Source: Lachnospiraceae bacterium
GTDB lineage: Bacteria > Bacillota_A > Clostridia > Lachnospirales > Lachnospiraceae
Assembly (NCBI GenBank): GCA_024691045.1
Contig: JAILOC010000049.1
Span: 1 to 12,728 of the forward strand
Length of the DNA: 12,728 nt
Reading direction: 5' to 3'
The notes under the pieces were generated by a model that did not search any database, was not told the origin of the DNA, and worked only from the letters and a program-made list of their open reading frames with translations. Position numbers and translations under genes: made by a program. Every line of letters starts with the position of its first letter. The first letter of the stretch is position 1. This document shows positions 1 to 8,986 of the stretch, piece after piece.

Positions 1-1
1 C

Positions 2-1423
2 GCGGTAGGTCTTCCTTCCGACGATGATATGGGTAACTCCGAGGTCGGTCACAATGCACTCGGCTGCGGACAGATCTATTCACAGGGTGCAAAGCTTGTT
101 AACGAATCCATCGAAAGCGGCAAGATGTTCGAGTCCGATTCGTGGAAGGAAGCTCTTGCAAACGTTAAAAACAATGATTCCGTACTTCATTTCCTCGGAC
201 TTCTCTCCGACGGAAACGTGCACTCCAATATTTCGCATCTTCTTACCATGTTGGGTAAAGCTAAGGCAGACGGTGCCAAGGAAGTACGCGTTCACATCCT
301 TCTTGACGGACGTGACGTTCCCGCAACAAGTGCTCTTCAGTATGTAAAGCAGCTTGAAGACTGTCTCGCTGAGCTTTCCGATGACAGCTTCCATGCCATC
401 ATCGCTTCCGGCGGCGGAAGAATGAAGGTCACCATGGACAGATACCAGGCTAACTGGGGAATGGTAGAGCTCGGATGGAACACCCATGTTAAGGGCGAAG
501 GACGTCAGTTCGACAATGCTGCCGAAGCTATCGAGACATACAGAAAAGAGCTGGATGTCATCGATCAGGATCTTCCCGCATTTGTCATCGCCAGGGACGG
601 AAAGGCAGTGGGCCCCGTAACCGAGAAGGACAGCGTTATCCTCTTTAATTTCCGCGGAGACCGTGCTCTCGAGATATCAATGGCATTTGACTACGAGGAT
701 TTCAATTACTTCAACAGAGGACCCAAGCTCGGCTGCTACTATGCCGGAATGCTTGAGTATGACGGAGATCTTCACATCCCCACTCACTACCTCGTCAATC
801 CCCCCGAGATCAAGAACACTCTTTCAGAGCTTCTTGTGGGTGCGGGACTCAGCCAGTATGCGGTTTCCGAAACTCAGAAGTACGGACATGTAACTTATTT
901 CTGGAACGGAAACAGAAGCTCCAAATTCAGCGAAGAGCTTGAGACCTTCAAGGAGATCCCTTCGGACAATGTTTCATTCGATGAGCGTCCCTGGATGAAG
1001 TCCGCAGAGATCACCGATGATGTCATCGAAGCGATCAAGTCTGAGAAATATGATTTCATCAGATGCAACTTCCCTAACGGAGACATGGTAGGACATACCG
1101 GAAACTTCGATGCGACCGTTACCGGCGTTGAAGCGGTAGACCTCGGACTGTCAAGACTTATCAAGGTATGCGACGAGTACAACGTAACTCTTCTTGTAAC
1201 CGCAGACCACGGTAATGCCGACGAGATGCTTGAGAAGAACAAGAAGGGGGAGATCCAGGTTCGTACCGCACACTCGCTCAATCCTGTTCCTTTCATCATC
1301 TATGATAAGAAGAATACCTACACCATCAAGGAAGGTGAGTACGGACTTGCCAATGTTGCGGCTACCGTAGCATCCATCCTTAACCTTAAGGCTCCCGAGT
1401 GCTGGGAAGCATCAATGATCTGA
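2..1423 (+). CDS. gpmI: 2,3-bisphosphoglycerate-independent phosphoglycerate mutase, plant-type, 5' end missing
   Basis: This enzyme interconverts 3- and 2-phosphoglycerate in glycolysis and gluconeogenesis in the cytoplasm, using two metal ions (usually Mn2+) and a phosphoserine intermediate. The reading frame is open from base 2, so the start lies outside the window; 473 codons remain and roughly 70-80 N-terminal residues are probably missing. The catalytic serine is in GNSEVGH (Ser codon 38-40). Other family motifs follow in order: LLDGRDVPATSAL (near 300-340), ASGGGRMKVTMDRYQANW (about 405-460), FNFRGDRALE, GHVTYFWNGNRSS (about 885-925), HTGNFDA (about 1093-1113), TADHGNADEM and AHSLNPVPF (metal-binding region). 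The DDDMGNSEVGHNALG context and the FFWNGNRS-like block match the longer plant-type branch rather than the common B. subtilis type. The gene ends in a tandem TGA-TAA stop directly before a terminator. Codon use looks like that of a highly expressed gene. Confidence 0.96.
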   Translation, partial: AVGLPSDDDMGNSEVGHNALGCGQIYSQGAKLVNESIESGKMFESDSWKEALANVKNNDSVLHFLGLLSDGNVHSNISHLLTMLGKAKADGAKEVRVHILLDGRDVPATSALQYVKQLEDCLAELSDDSFHAIIASGGGRMKVTMDRYQANWGMVELGWNTHVKGEGRQFDNAAEAIETYRKELDVIDQDLPAFVIARDGKAVGPVTEKDSVILFNFRGDRALEISMAFDYEDFNYFNRGPKLGCYYAGMLEYDGDLHIPTHYLVNPPEIKNTLSELLVGAGLSQYAVSETQKYGHVTYFWNGNRSSKFSEELETFKEIPSDNVSFDERPWMKSAEITDDVIEAIKSEKYDFIRCNFPNGDMVGHTGNFDATVTGVEAVDLGLSRLIKVCDEYNVTLLVTADHGNADEMLEKNKKGEIQVRTAHSLNPVPFIIYDKKNTYTIKEGEYGLANVAATVASILNLKAPECWEASMI

Positions 1424-1437
1424 TAACAGATTTTCCC

Positions 1438-1472
1438 ATACCGCGGAAAGAAATTCTTTCCGCGGTATTTTT
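1438..1472 (+). terminator. Intrinsic terminator of gpmI
   Basis: A perfect 15-base inverted repeat (ATACCGCGGAAAGAA at 1438-1452 and its complement at 1454-1468) is followed by a T run at 1467-1472. The centre is one base on paper, so the real RNA loop would open a few A-T pairs. It starts 14 bases after the gpmI stop and separates gpmI from addB. The AT-rich outer arms could also let it work on the opposite strand. Confidence 0.92.
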
Positions 1473-1484
1473 ATGTGGAAAATA

Positions 1485-1510
1485 TTACGCATCCACGGAT
1501 GTAGTATAAT
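1485..1510 (+). promoter_or_regulatory. Putative sigma-A promoter of addBA
   Basis: A perfect -10 hexamer TATAAT lies at 1505-1510. No good -35 is seen: the nearest candidate, TTACGC at 1485-1490, is spaced only 14 bases away. Initiation would fall near 1517, giving a very short leader before the GTG start at 1533. The position, between the gpmI terminator and the addB ribosome binding site, supports the call; the weak -35 suggests modest expression. Confidence 0.5.
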
Positions 1511-1520
1511 GTTATCTGCA

Positions 1521-1529
1521 GGAGGAAGG
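1521..1529 (+). promoter_or_regulatory. Ribosome binding site that sets the addB start
   Basis: GGAGGAAGG lies just before GTG at 1533, with seven bases between GGAGG and the start codon. It fixes the start at this GTG rather than at the in-frame ATG at 1473, which sits at the end of the gpmI terminator, upstream of the likely promoter, without a Shine-Dalgarno site. Confidence 0.85.
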
Positions 1530-1532
1530 TCC

Positions 1533-4500
1533 GTGAGCAAACTGAGACTGTTGACCGGTCCGTCGGGATCGGGAAAGAGCACATCGATATATAAGGAAGT
1601 ACTTGAAAGAGCCGGCAGGGAGAAGGATCGCAATTTCTTTTTTATCGTTCCCGATCAGGCGGCGATGAGCACCCAGAAGGCACTTGTCGGTCTCAGCCCC
1701 GACAGGGGTATTCTTAACATAGACGTTCTGGGATTCGGAAGATTATCGCACAGGATACTTGAAGAAACGGGTCAGGAGGAGATACCGGTACTTGATGATA
1801 CGGGTATGAGCCTTGTGATCCAAAAGGTTGCATCCTCTGCCGCGGGAAACCTTCCGGTTCTCGGAAACAGGCTCGATTCCGCCGGGATGATCGCTGAGGT
1901 CAAGAGTGCGATATCCGAGTTCATGCAGTACGGCATCACTCCCGGCAATATGGACGAACTTACGGACTGCTGTCTGGGAAGAGGTGCTCTCAGGGGAAAG
2001 CTCAAGGATCTTTCGATCATATACAGCCTGTTTGAAGAGTATATTGAAGGCCATTACATAACAAGGGAAGAGAAGCTCGACATACTCTGCGGGGCGATTC
2101 CCTCGTCTTCCCTCCTGCCCGATTCTGTGATAGTTCTGGATGGATTTACGGGCTTTACACCTGTTCAGATGAGAGTCATAGAAAGCCTGATGGGCAGATG
2201 CTCCGAGATGATAGTTACGCTTGAATGCTCCGAGGGCGAGGATGTGTGTACGCCTGCGGGGGAGGAGGAACTCTTTTTCCTTTCACATAAAACGGCATGC
2301 TCGCTTTTGAAGCTCGCGAAGGAGAAGGGGATGGAAATCCCCGGTCCTGAAAGCTGCATGCGGATGCTGCCGGATCACGACATCGCGCTTTTGGAGAAGA
2401 ATCTGTTCAGGAAAAAGAGAACACCGTCAGCCGGTGATTTCTCGGGCTCTGTGCATATTACGGAGATGACGGATCCCGGCAAAGAGGTCCGTTACATCGG
2501 AGTCAAGCTGAGGGAGCTTCTTGCAAAAAAGGCTTATCAGTACAGGGATATTGCCGTTGTGTGCGGCAATATAGAAGGATATGCCCCTTATTTTTCAAGT
2601 GAATTTACAAGACTCGGAATTCCTTTTTTCCTTGATAACGTAAACGGGCTTTCGCTTGATCCTCTTGCGGAAACAGTTCAGGCATACCTCGATATTCTCT
2701 CTGAGGATTATGCACCGGGCTCGGTGACGAGACTGCTAAAGGCAGGTCTTACAGGCATAGACTCTGAGGAGACGGATCTTCTCGACAATTATATCAGGCA
2801 GACCGGTGTCAGGGGCTTTAATGCGTGGCACAGGGAATTTACCAAGACCGTCAGGTCCAGAAGCAAAGACAGCGAATATCTCGGCAGGATCAATTCGATA
2901 AGGCGCAAAGTGGTCGCGCTCTTTACCGTATTTGAAGAAGACGGCAAGAGGGTGCAGGGCAGGGGTACCGCAGCCGGATACACGAAGCGCTTGTATGAAG
3001 CACTTATGAATATGGATGCGCCCGGGAAGATGCGTGTGCTCAAAAGGCGTTTTGAAGAGCAGGGCGACGCCGTAAGGGCCGGAGAATATAAGAGCGTATG
3101 GAAGCAGTTCGTGGATCTGTTCGACAAGATTTATCTGCTCCTCGGAGATGATGAGGTCAGCTTTGATAACTTCGCCGGAATAGTCGGAGCCGGGATCGGC
3201 GAGATGAGAGTTCCGGGCATCCCCGTTAATGTTGACAGGGTTTTAATAGGCGATATCGAAAGGTCAAGGCTTGAAGGCGTGAAGGTTCTCTTTTTCGCGG
3301 GAGTAAATGACGGTAATATTCCTGCGGACACTTCGGGAAAGGGAATGATATCAGATCTCGACAGGGAATTTTTGTATGAGCAGGGAATAGAGCTTTCTCC
3401 CACACCGAGGCAGAAGATGTATATACAGAGACAGTATCTGTATATGAATATCTGCAAGCCTTCGGATGAACTGTATATTTCATATGTTAGAGTAAGGTCC
3501 GACGGCAAGTCTGTAAGGCCTTCATATCTCATTCCCGTTATAAAGAGGATACTTCCGTATACATCGGATGTTTACAGACCTGAAGACAGGCCTGTGAATG
3601 AGCGTGTCAGCACGGGAGAGGATGCGCTGTCCGAGCTGTCGGTGATGATGAGGGAATATGCGGATTCGCAGGGAGCGTCTTCGGATAAGGCAAGCACCTT
3701 TGCGCTTTATTCGGCCATAGGTGAAATGGGCGGAGTAAGGCAGAAACTGACTGAGGCGGTATATAAGAGATATCTGGATAATCCTCTTTCGAAGGAGGCG
3801 GTTAATGCACTGTATCCCCGTGAACTCAAGGGAAGCGTAAGCTCACTTGAAACTTATGCGGGATGTCCGTACAGATATTTTCTCAGATTCGGTCTTAACA
3901 TTGATCAGGGTGATTCCTACGAGATACAGTCCTTCGACAGGGGCTTGCTTGTTCACGATATCATAAGGAGATACACGGAAAGGCTTCATAAGGACGGCTC
4001 CGACTGGAAAAGCTTTACCGATGAATATGCTTCGCATATGATACCTGAGCTTGCCACGGAGGCTGCATCCGCTTACAGCGGATCGCTTTACTACGACAAT
4101 AAAAGGAATGAATACAATATTCTCAGGCTCTCCAGACTTGTGATCAATTCCGCATGCTTTCTCAGGGACCAGCTTGCTGCGGGCGATTTTGATCTTGCGG
4201 GAAGTGAGAAGCCGTTTGTGATGGATCTTCCTCTGGACGGAGGCAGGACTCTTCATATGACCGGGATCGTAGACAGGATCGATATTGCGGAAGGAGAAAA
4301 CGGAAAGTATATCCAGATTATGGATTTCAAATCCGGCGGCAAGGATATCGACATCACAAAGCTTATGGACGGAAGGCAGATACAGCTTCCCCTCTATATG
4401 TACAGTGAGAAGGAGCAGATGAAAGCAATTCCCGCTTCGCTTCTGTATTTCCAGATACAGGATCCGATGTATGATCTTGAAAGCATCGGGGATATGGAAA

Positions 4501-4961
4501 AAGCGGATGACGAGCTTCGCAGGAAGATGAGACCTAAGGGAGAGATGCTTGAAGATGCGGAGGCACTTTCCCTTCTCGACAGATCGCTCAAGGGACTTGC
4601 TCCGCAATCATCCTCCGAATATTTCTATGTAGGTACCAGGAAGGACGGTGCATTTACCGCCGCAAGCAGGGTGCTCAGCAAGAGTGCAATGGATATGATG
4701 CTTAACGAAGCGGTGAGCGTGGCAAAGTCTGAGGGTAAGGAGATCCTGGACGGTAAGATCTCCGTTTCGCCTTACAGCGGAACCTGCAAATACTGTCCGT
4801 ATAAAAGCGCATGCGGATTGGACAGGAAGATCCCCGGATATAAATTCCGTACCGATTCCAAACTGAAGAGAGCCGATGCGATCGCCGCACTGTGTGCTGA
4901 ACAAAGCGGGGAAGGATCCGGCACGAAAACTGAAGAAGGAGGCGAGGATAATGGCCTTTAA
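1533..4961 (+). CDS. addB: ATP-dependent helicase/nuclease subunit B (AddB)
   Basis: AddB pairs with AddA in the cytoplasm to resect double-strand DNA ends and prepare 3' tails for RecA, doing the job of RecBCD in Firmicutes. The protein is 1142 residues from the GTG start, close to the roughly 1160 of B. subtilis AddB. Residues 9-17 form the Walker A loop GPSGSGKST, directly after the start. The middle contains FFAGVNDGNIP (about 587-597), typical of the family's inactive helicase-like core. The C-terminal RecB-type nuclease shows a His in RGLLVHDII (about 808), Asp in GIVDRID (about 914), DFKSGGKDID (Asp931 and Lys933) and QLPLYMY (Gln951). Four cysteines fit the AddB iron-sulphur cluster: one in YAGCPYRYF (about 778) and three in CKYCPYKSAC (1085, 1088, 1094; C-x2-C-x5-C). 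All key residues are present. The 3' end overlaps addA by 11 bases, which implies translational coupling. Confidence 0.95.
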   Translation: MSKLRLLTGPSGSGKSTSIYKEVLERAGREKDRNFFFIVPDQAAMSTQKALVGLSPDRGILNIDVLGFGRLSHRILEETGQEEIPVLDDTGMSLVIQKVASSAAGNLPVLGNRLDSAGMIAEVKSAISEFMQYGITPGNMDELTDCCLGRGALRGKLKDLSIIYSLFEEYIEGHYITREEKLDILCGAIPSSSLLPDSVIVLDGFTGFTPVQMRVIESLMGRCSEMIVTLECSEGEDVCTPAGEEELFFLSHKTACSLLKLAKEKGMEIPGPESCMRMLPDHDIALLEKNLFRKKRTPSAGDFSGSVHITEMTDPGKEVRYIGVKLRELLAKKAYQYRDIAVVCGNIEGYAPYFSSEFTRLGIPFFLDNVNGLSLDPLAETVQAYLDILSEDYAPGSVTRLLKAGLTGIDSEETDLLDNYIRQTGVRGFNAWHREFTKTVRSRSKDSEYLGRINSIRRKVVALFTVFEEDGKRVQGRGTAAGYTKRLYEALMNMDAPGKMRVLKRRFEEQGDAVRAGEYKSVWKQFVDLFDKIYLLLGDDEVSFDNFAGIVGAGIGEMRVPGIPVNVDRVLIGDIERSRLEGVKVLFFAGVNDGNIPADTSGKGMISDLDREFLYEQGIELSPTPRQKMYIQRQYLYMNICKPSDELYISYVRVRSDGKSVRPSYLIPVIKRILPYTSDVYRPEDRPVNERVSTGEDALSELSVMMREYADSQGASSDKASTFALYSAIGEMGGVRQKLTEAVYKRYLDNPLSKEAVNALYPRELKGSVSSLETYAGCPYRYFLRFGLNIDQGDSYEIQSFDRGLLVHDIIRRYTERLHKDGSDWKSFTDEYASHMIPELATEAASAYSGSLYYDNKRNEYNILRLSRLVINSACFLRDQLAAGDFDLAGSEKPFVMDLPLDGGRTLHMTGIVDRIDIAEGENGKYIQIMDFKSGGKDIDITKLMDGRQIQLPLYMYSEKEQMKAIPASLLYFQIQDPMYDLESIGDMEKADDELRRKMRPKGEMLEDAEALSLLDRSLKGLAPQSSSEYFYVGTRKDGAFTAASRVLSKSAMDMMLNEAVSVAKSEGKEILDGKISVSPYSGTCKYCPYKSACGLDRKIPGYKFRTDSKLKRADAIAALCAEQSGEGSGTKTEEGGEDNGL
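4936..4942 (+). promoter_or_regulatory. Ribosome binding site of addA inside addB
   Basis: AAGGAGG lies eight bases before the ATG at 4951 and within the last codons of addB. It decides the addA start against the longer in-frame reading from 4876, whose extra 25 residues do not look like the conserved AddA N-terminus. Confidence 0.88.
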
Positions 4962-7900
4962 ACCTACAGGCGAACAGGAACGGATCATTAATGCCAGAAA
5001 TACCAGCCTTCTTGTGAGCGCGGCTGCGGGAAGCGGAAAGACCGCGGTTCTTGTCGAGAGGATTGTTTCGCTTGTCTGTGATAAGGATGATCCTGTGGAC
5101 ATAGACCGCATTCTTGTCGTCACCTTCACCCAGGCAGCGGCTGCGGAAATGAAGGAAAGAGTGCTCAGGAGGATCGGCGAGATACTCGAAGAGGATCCTG
5201 AAAATGAGCATCTGCTGAAACAGCAGACACTTGTTCACAGAGCGCTCATCACGACAATCGATTCGTTCTGCCTTGATGTGATAAGAAATCATTTCCAGGA
5301 CATAGGAATCGAGCCGGATTTCAGGGTTGTCGACGACGGAGAAGCGGAGCTTATCCGCGCGGATGTCCTCGGGAGGGTTCTTGAAAGGGCCTATGAAAGG
5401 AAGGACTCCGCGTTCATAAAGTGTGTGGAAGCGTTCTGCCCCGGCAATGATGACAAGGCGCTTGAAGATATCATAATGGGACTTTTCAGAACCTCGGAAA
5501 GCTTCCCCTGGCCTGAGGAATACCTTCTTGCAAGAAAGCATGACCACGATATCGAAAGGCCCGAGGATCTTAACGGCACGGAGATTGAATCCGAAGTGAT
5601 GCATTCTTCATACGGCTTCATAGTGTATGCGCTCTGGTATATCGAATCGGCATTAAGGGTATGTGATGCCAATCCGATCATGGATAATTATGCCGAAACT
5701 TTTGCCCTCGACAGGGATTTCTTCGAAGCGCTTGAAACCTGTGTTTCGCTCGGAACCCTGACTGATATGTATAACCTGATGAGCGATCTGAGGAGTAAGA
5801 AGACGACTCTCAAGAGGCTCAGGAAGCCTGCGAATGAAGAGGAAACCCTTGCGAAGGAGGAACTTTCCGAACTTGCCAAGGGACTGCGTGAAGAGGCCTG
5901 GAAGCAGCTTGAAAAGCTCTACAAGAATTATTTTTCATTTCCCGTGGATGAACAGGTCCGCTTCATAAAGGAATGCAGCGATCCCGTCAATGCGTTGATC
6001 GATCTTGTTATCGATTTCAGATGCGAATATGCAGCGGAAAAGAAAAAGAGACATTCCGTCGACTTTTCTGATCTGTCGCATTTCGCACTTGATATCCTGA
6101 CCACACACTCGGTTAAGAATGGCATGACCGACATACAGCCTACGGATGCCGCAACCGAGTACAGGAACAGATTTGCACAGGTGATGTGTGACGAATACCA
6201 GGATTCGAATCTGATCCAGGAAGTGATTCTGACAGCTGTGTCAGCTGAAAATATCGGCAGGTATGACAGATTTACAGTAGGTGATGTTAAGCAGAGCATA
6301 TACAGCTTCAGGCAGGCAAGGCCGGATCTGTTTTTGAAGAAGCAGTTTGAATACGATCCTATCCCTCCAAAGATGGAGATAGATCTTACCGGTAATTTCA
6401 GAAGCCGCAGAGAAGTCATCGATTCGGTCAACAGGATATTCGAACGTATCATGCATGCGGAAAACGGTGGCATCGAATATGACGAAAATGCCGCGCTGAA
6501 GGCTATGGCTACATTTCCTGAAACCGACGGCTGCAGAACGGAACTTGTCATCTATGATAACAAGATGGTCGAAAAGTCCGCGGATGCAATGGCGGACAGC
6601 TATAACTATGCTGACGGTGAAGGAAGCGAGAATGCCGCGGCGGAAGATTTTTTTGACGATGCATCGGATAAGAGCGAGCTTGAAGCCAGGATCATCGGAA
6701 CCCGAATAAGAGAGCTGATGCAGGGCATGAAGGTATCGGACGGAAACAGGGATAACCCGAAGCTCAGGGATATATCATACAAGGATATCGTGATTCTCTG
6801 CAGAAGCGTAAGCTCCGTGACCGAAACCTACCGCAAGGTATTTGCGGATATGGGAATACCTCTTTATGCGGAAGGAAAGAACGGATATTTCAAGACAGCG
6901 GAGGTGAGCCTGCTCCTTCAGTATCTGCGCGTTCTCAGCAATCCTCTCGATGATGTGCCTCTTTATGCTGTGATGCATTCGATGCTCGGAGGCTTTGATG
7001 AAAATGAGATCGTTCTGATCAGGTCCGGACGCAGGAACATCCCTTTGTATGAGGCTCTCATGCAGGCGGCCGGAAGAAGCATTGATGCGGATACGGGTTA
7101 TGTGCTTCCCGCTTCCCTTAAGGATAAGCTTTCGGATTTCCTTGACCGTCTGGATGCATACCGTGATATGAGCTCTTACCTTACTGTAAGGCAGCTGCTT
7201 GACCGCGTAACTGCAGATCACCACTACATTGAGATGTGTTCGGCTCTTCCGGGCGGCCAGTCCAGGACGGGAAATGTCCGTATGCTTCTTGTCATGGCAT
7301 CAAATTACGAAAGATCCAGTTATCTCGGACTGAATGACTTCATCAGATACATTGATAATATGGAGAAGTTCGAGGTGGATTCCGGTGAGGTGGGTTCCGC
7401 TTCCGAAAGCGCCGATGTCGTAAGACTTATGACGATCCATAAATCCAAGGGACTTGAATTTCCCGTTGTCATTCTTGCGGGCACCGGAAAGGGATTCAAT
7501 TTCAAGGATGCATATAAACCGCTTCTTGCCGATAACATGCTCGGACTGGCATGCAGATATGCGGATACGGACAGAAGACTCAGGATGAGGACTCTTCGCT
7601 ACAGTGCCGTTTCCGACAAGAAGAGAAGGGATGTCATCGCGGAAGAGATGAGACTTCTCTATGTTGCCATGACCAGGGCTAAGGAGAAACTCATCATGGT
7701 CGGAGGGCTTAAGGATGCGGAAGACACTCTTGCCGAATGTTTCGAATATCCCATGCATGCTCTTCCCTTCGGAAATTTCCAGAGTTCGGAGAAATATCTC
7801 GATCTGATACTTCCCGTCATCGGATGTGATGAGGTTAAGGATGTCATCGACATAACGACTGTCAGTGTAGAAAACATAATGGAGGCAGGACGCAGGGAGG

Positions 7901-8850
7901 AAGAAAGCCAGGCATCGGGCGTGACGGAATTTGCACTTGTTTCGGGCGGCGACATGACCCTGGTCGATGCGGAAACGCTTAATATTCTCGAGAAGAAATT
8001 CTCCTATGAATATCCGTATAAATATCTTGAGAACCTCTATGCCAAAACCACGGTATCCGAACTCAAGATGGCGGCAATGGCCGAAAAGGATGAAGGCGCA
8101 TATGACCTCATGGAGCACGGCGAGGATGAGACTGCGGTTCCTGTTTTTGCGGGAGGCAGCACAAGTACGCTTTATGACGATCCGGATGAAGTGATTCCGG
8201 AGAATAAAGCGGAAGGCGGAAAGAAGCTTGTCATATCCGGAACAGAGCGTGGTAATGCATACCACAGATGCATGCAGCTTTTGTCCTGGGACAGGATCCT
8301 CGGACCTGTTACCGGAGCCTGCCACGCATCATATGATGAATACCTGAATGCTTTGTCGGACAATGAATCTTCGGTAAAGGGATCCATCGAAAAATTCTGG
8401 GCCGAAGAGTTTAACGCAGGTCATATTTCGGAAAAGACATACATGGCGGTTTCTGCTTTTAAGATCATGGCATTTCTAAGGACCGAACTGTCATACAGAA
8501 TGTGGATCGCTGAAAACGCAGGCCTTCTTAAAAGAGAGCAGCCTTTCGTATACGGCATTCCCGCATCGAGACTCCTTGATCCCGGGCATAAGAATACCGG
8601 CTCCGAAGCACTTGATGAAGAGACTCTGATGATCCAGGGTATTATCGATGCTTATTTTGTCGAAGACGGAAAGATCGTTCTGCTTGATTACAAGACCGAC
8701 GCAGTCTCCTCCATGGAAGAACTCTGGAAGAGGTATGAGACTCAGATGGATTATTACAGGGAGGCGCTCGAAGGCCTTACACACATGAAGGTTTTTGAGA
8801 GAAGACTTTACTCATTCAAACTTGGATGCGACAAAGATTACGGAATCTAA
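4951..8850 (+). CDS. addA: ATP-dependent helicase/nuclease subunit A (AddA)
   Basis: AddA is the UvrD/Rep-type 3'-5' helicase plus nuclease subunit of AddAB, acting in double-strand break repair. The 1299-residue protein is somewhat longer than B. subtilis AddA (about 1230). The motifs run in order: Q-motif TGEQERII near residue 6, Walker A AAAGSGKT (24-31), Ia TFTQAAAAEMKERV (58-71), Walker B DEYQD (414-418), III GDVKQSIYSFRQA (444-456), IV GNFRS (481-485), V MTIHKSKGLEF (827-837) and VI LLYVAMTRAKEKL (902-914). The C-terminal nuclease has GNAYH (His1105), GIIDAYF (Asp1233), LLDYKTD (1244-1250) and Q-x2-YY (1265-1269). A low-complexity acidic stretch near 540-577 and further divergent sequence between motif VI and the nuclease (about 915-1090) account for the extra length. 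It is co-transcribed with addB and followed by a terminator. Both enzymatic domains appear intact. Confidence 0.96.
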   Translation: MAFKPTGEQERIINARNTSLLVSAAAGSGKTAVLVERIVSLVCDKDDPVDIDRILVVTFTQAAAAEMKERVLRRIGEILEEDPENEHLLKQQTLVHRALITTIDSFCLDVIRNHFQDIGIEPDFRVVDDGEAELIRADVLGRVLERAYERKDSAFIKCVEAFCPGNDDKALEDIIMGLFRTSESFPWPEEYLLARKHDHDIERPEDLNGTEIESEVMHSSYGFIVYALWYIESALRVCDANPIMDNYAETFALDRDFFEALETCVSLGTLTDMYNLMSDLRSKKTTLKRLRKPANEEETLAKEELSELAKGLREEAWKQLEKLYKNYFSFPVDEQVRFIKECSDPVNALIDLVIDFRCEYAAEKKKRHSVDFSDLSHFALDILTTHSVKNGMTDIQPTDAATEYRNRFAQVMCDEYQDSNLIQEVILTAVSAENIGRYDRFTVGDVKQSIYSFRQARPDLFLKKQFEYDPIPPKMEIDLTGNFRSRREVIDSVNRIFERIMHAENGGIEYDENAALKAMATFPETDGCRTELVIYDNKMVEKSADAMADSYNYADGEGSENAAAEDFFDDASDKSELEARIIGTRIRELMQGMKVSDGNRDNPKLRDISYKDIVILCRSVSSVTETYRKVFADMGIPLYAEGKNGYFKTAEVSLLLQYLRVLSNPLDDVPLYAVMHSMLGGFDENEIVLIRSGRRNIPLYEALMQAAGRSIDADTGYVLPASLKDKLSDFLDRLDAYRDMSSYLTVRQLLDRVTADHHYIEMCSALPGGQSRTGNVRMLLVMASNYERSSYLGLNDFIRYIDNMEKFEVDSGEVGSASESADVVRLMTIHKSKGLEFPVVILAGTGKGFNFKDAYKPLLADNMLGLACRYADTDRRLRMRTLRYSAVSDKKRRDVIAEEMRLLYVAMTRAKEKLIMVGGLKDAEDTLAECFEYPMHALPFGNFQSSEKYLDLILPVIGCDEVKDVIDITTVSVENIMEAGRREEESQASGVTEFALVSGGDMTLVDAETLNILEKKFSYEYPYKYLENLYAKTTVSELKMAAMAEKDEGAYDLMEHGEDETAVPVFAGGSTSTLYDDPDEVIPENKAEGGKKLVISGTERGNAYHRCMQLLSWDRILGPVTGACHASYDEYLNALSDNESSVKGSIEKFWAEEFNAGHISEKTYMAVSAFKIMAFLRTELSYRMWIAENAGLLKREQPFVYGIPASRLLDPGHKNTGSEALDEETLMIQGIIDAYFVEDGKIVLLDYKTDAVSSMEELWKRYETQMDYYREALEGLTHMKVFERRLYSFKLGCDKDYGI

Positions 8851-8855
8851 ATTAT

Positions 8856-8883
8856 ATGCCGCTCCGCACGGGGCGGCATTTTT
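8856..8883 (+). terminator. Intrinsic terminator of addBA
   Basis: ATGCCGCTCC (8856-8865), loop GCAC, and GGGGCGGCAT (8870-8879) form a ten-pair stem with one G-U pair, followed by TTTTT at 8879-8883. It begins five bases after the addA stop, so the downstream genes probably have their own promoter. Confidence 0.9.
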
Positions 8884-8942
8884 CTCGCATATGTGATTTC
8901 GGTTTAATCCCTGAAGCAATCCTTTCTTATGCCTATGATTAT

Positions 8943-8983
8943 CCGCATTTATTGAGAATAAGCGGGCTTTATGATATATATTA
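8943..8983 (+). promoter_or_regulatory. Putative promoter with overlapping imperfect inverted repeat
   Basis: TTGAGA (8952-8957), a 17-base spacer and TATATA (8975-8980) form a plausible sigma-A promoter, although the -10 is not a strong match. CCGC-AT-TTATT (8943-8953), loop GAG, and AATAAGCGG (8957-8965) form a nine-pair stem with a two-base bulge that covers the -35, so it could be an operator. Predicted initiation falls at or within a base or two of the ATG at 8987. The rest of the gap from 8884 shows no further structure that I can support. Confidence 0.35.
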
Positions 8984-8986
8984 GAA

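Noticed and set aside
3843..4607. 254-codon minus-strand frame inside addB
   Set aside because: It is opposite the AddB nuclease domain and shows no domain or start signal.
4702..5604. 300-codon minus-strand frame across the addB/addA junction
   Set aside because: It is antisense to the conserved AddB Fe-S region and the AddA Walker A region; the peptide looks like a shadow (Arg/Ser/Phe-rich, no motif).
7300..8325. 341-codon open frame on the minus strand within addA
   Set aside because: It lies opposite a well-supported nuclease/helicase coding region, has no visible ribosome site or recognisable domain, and reflects codon bias of addA.
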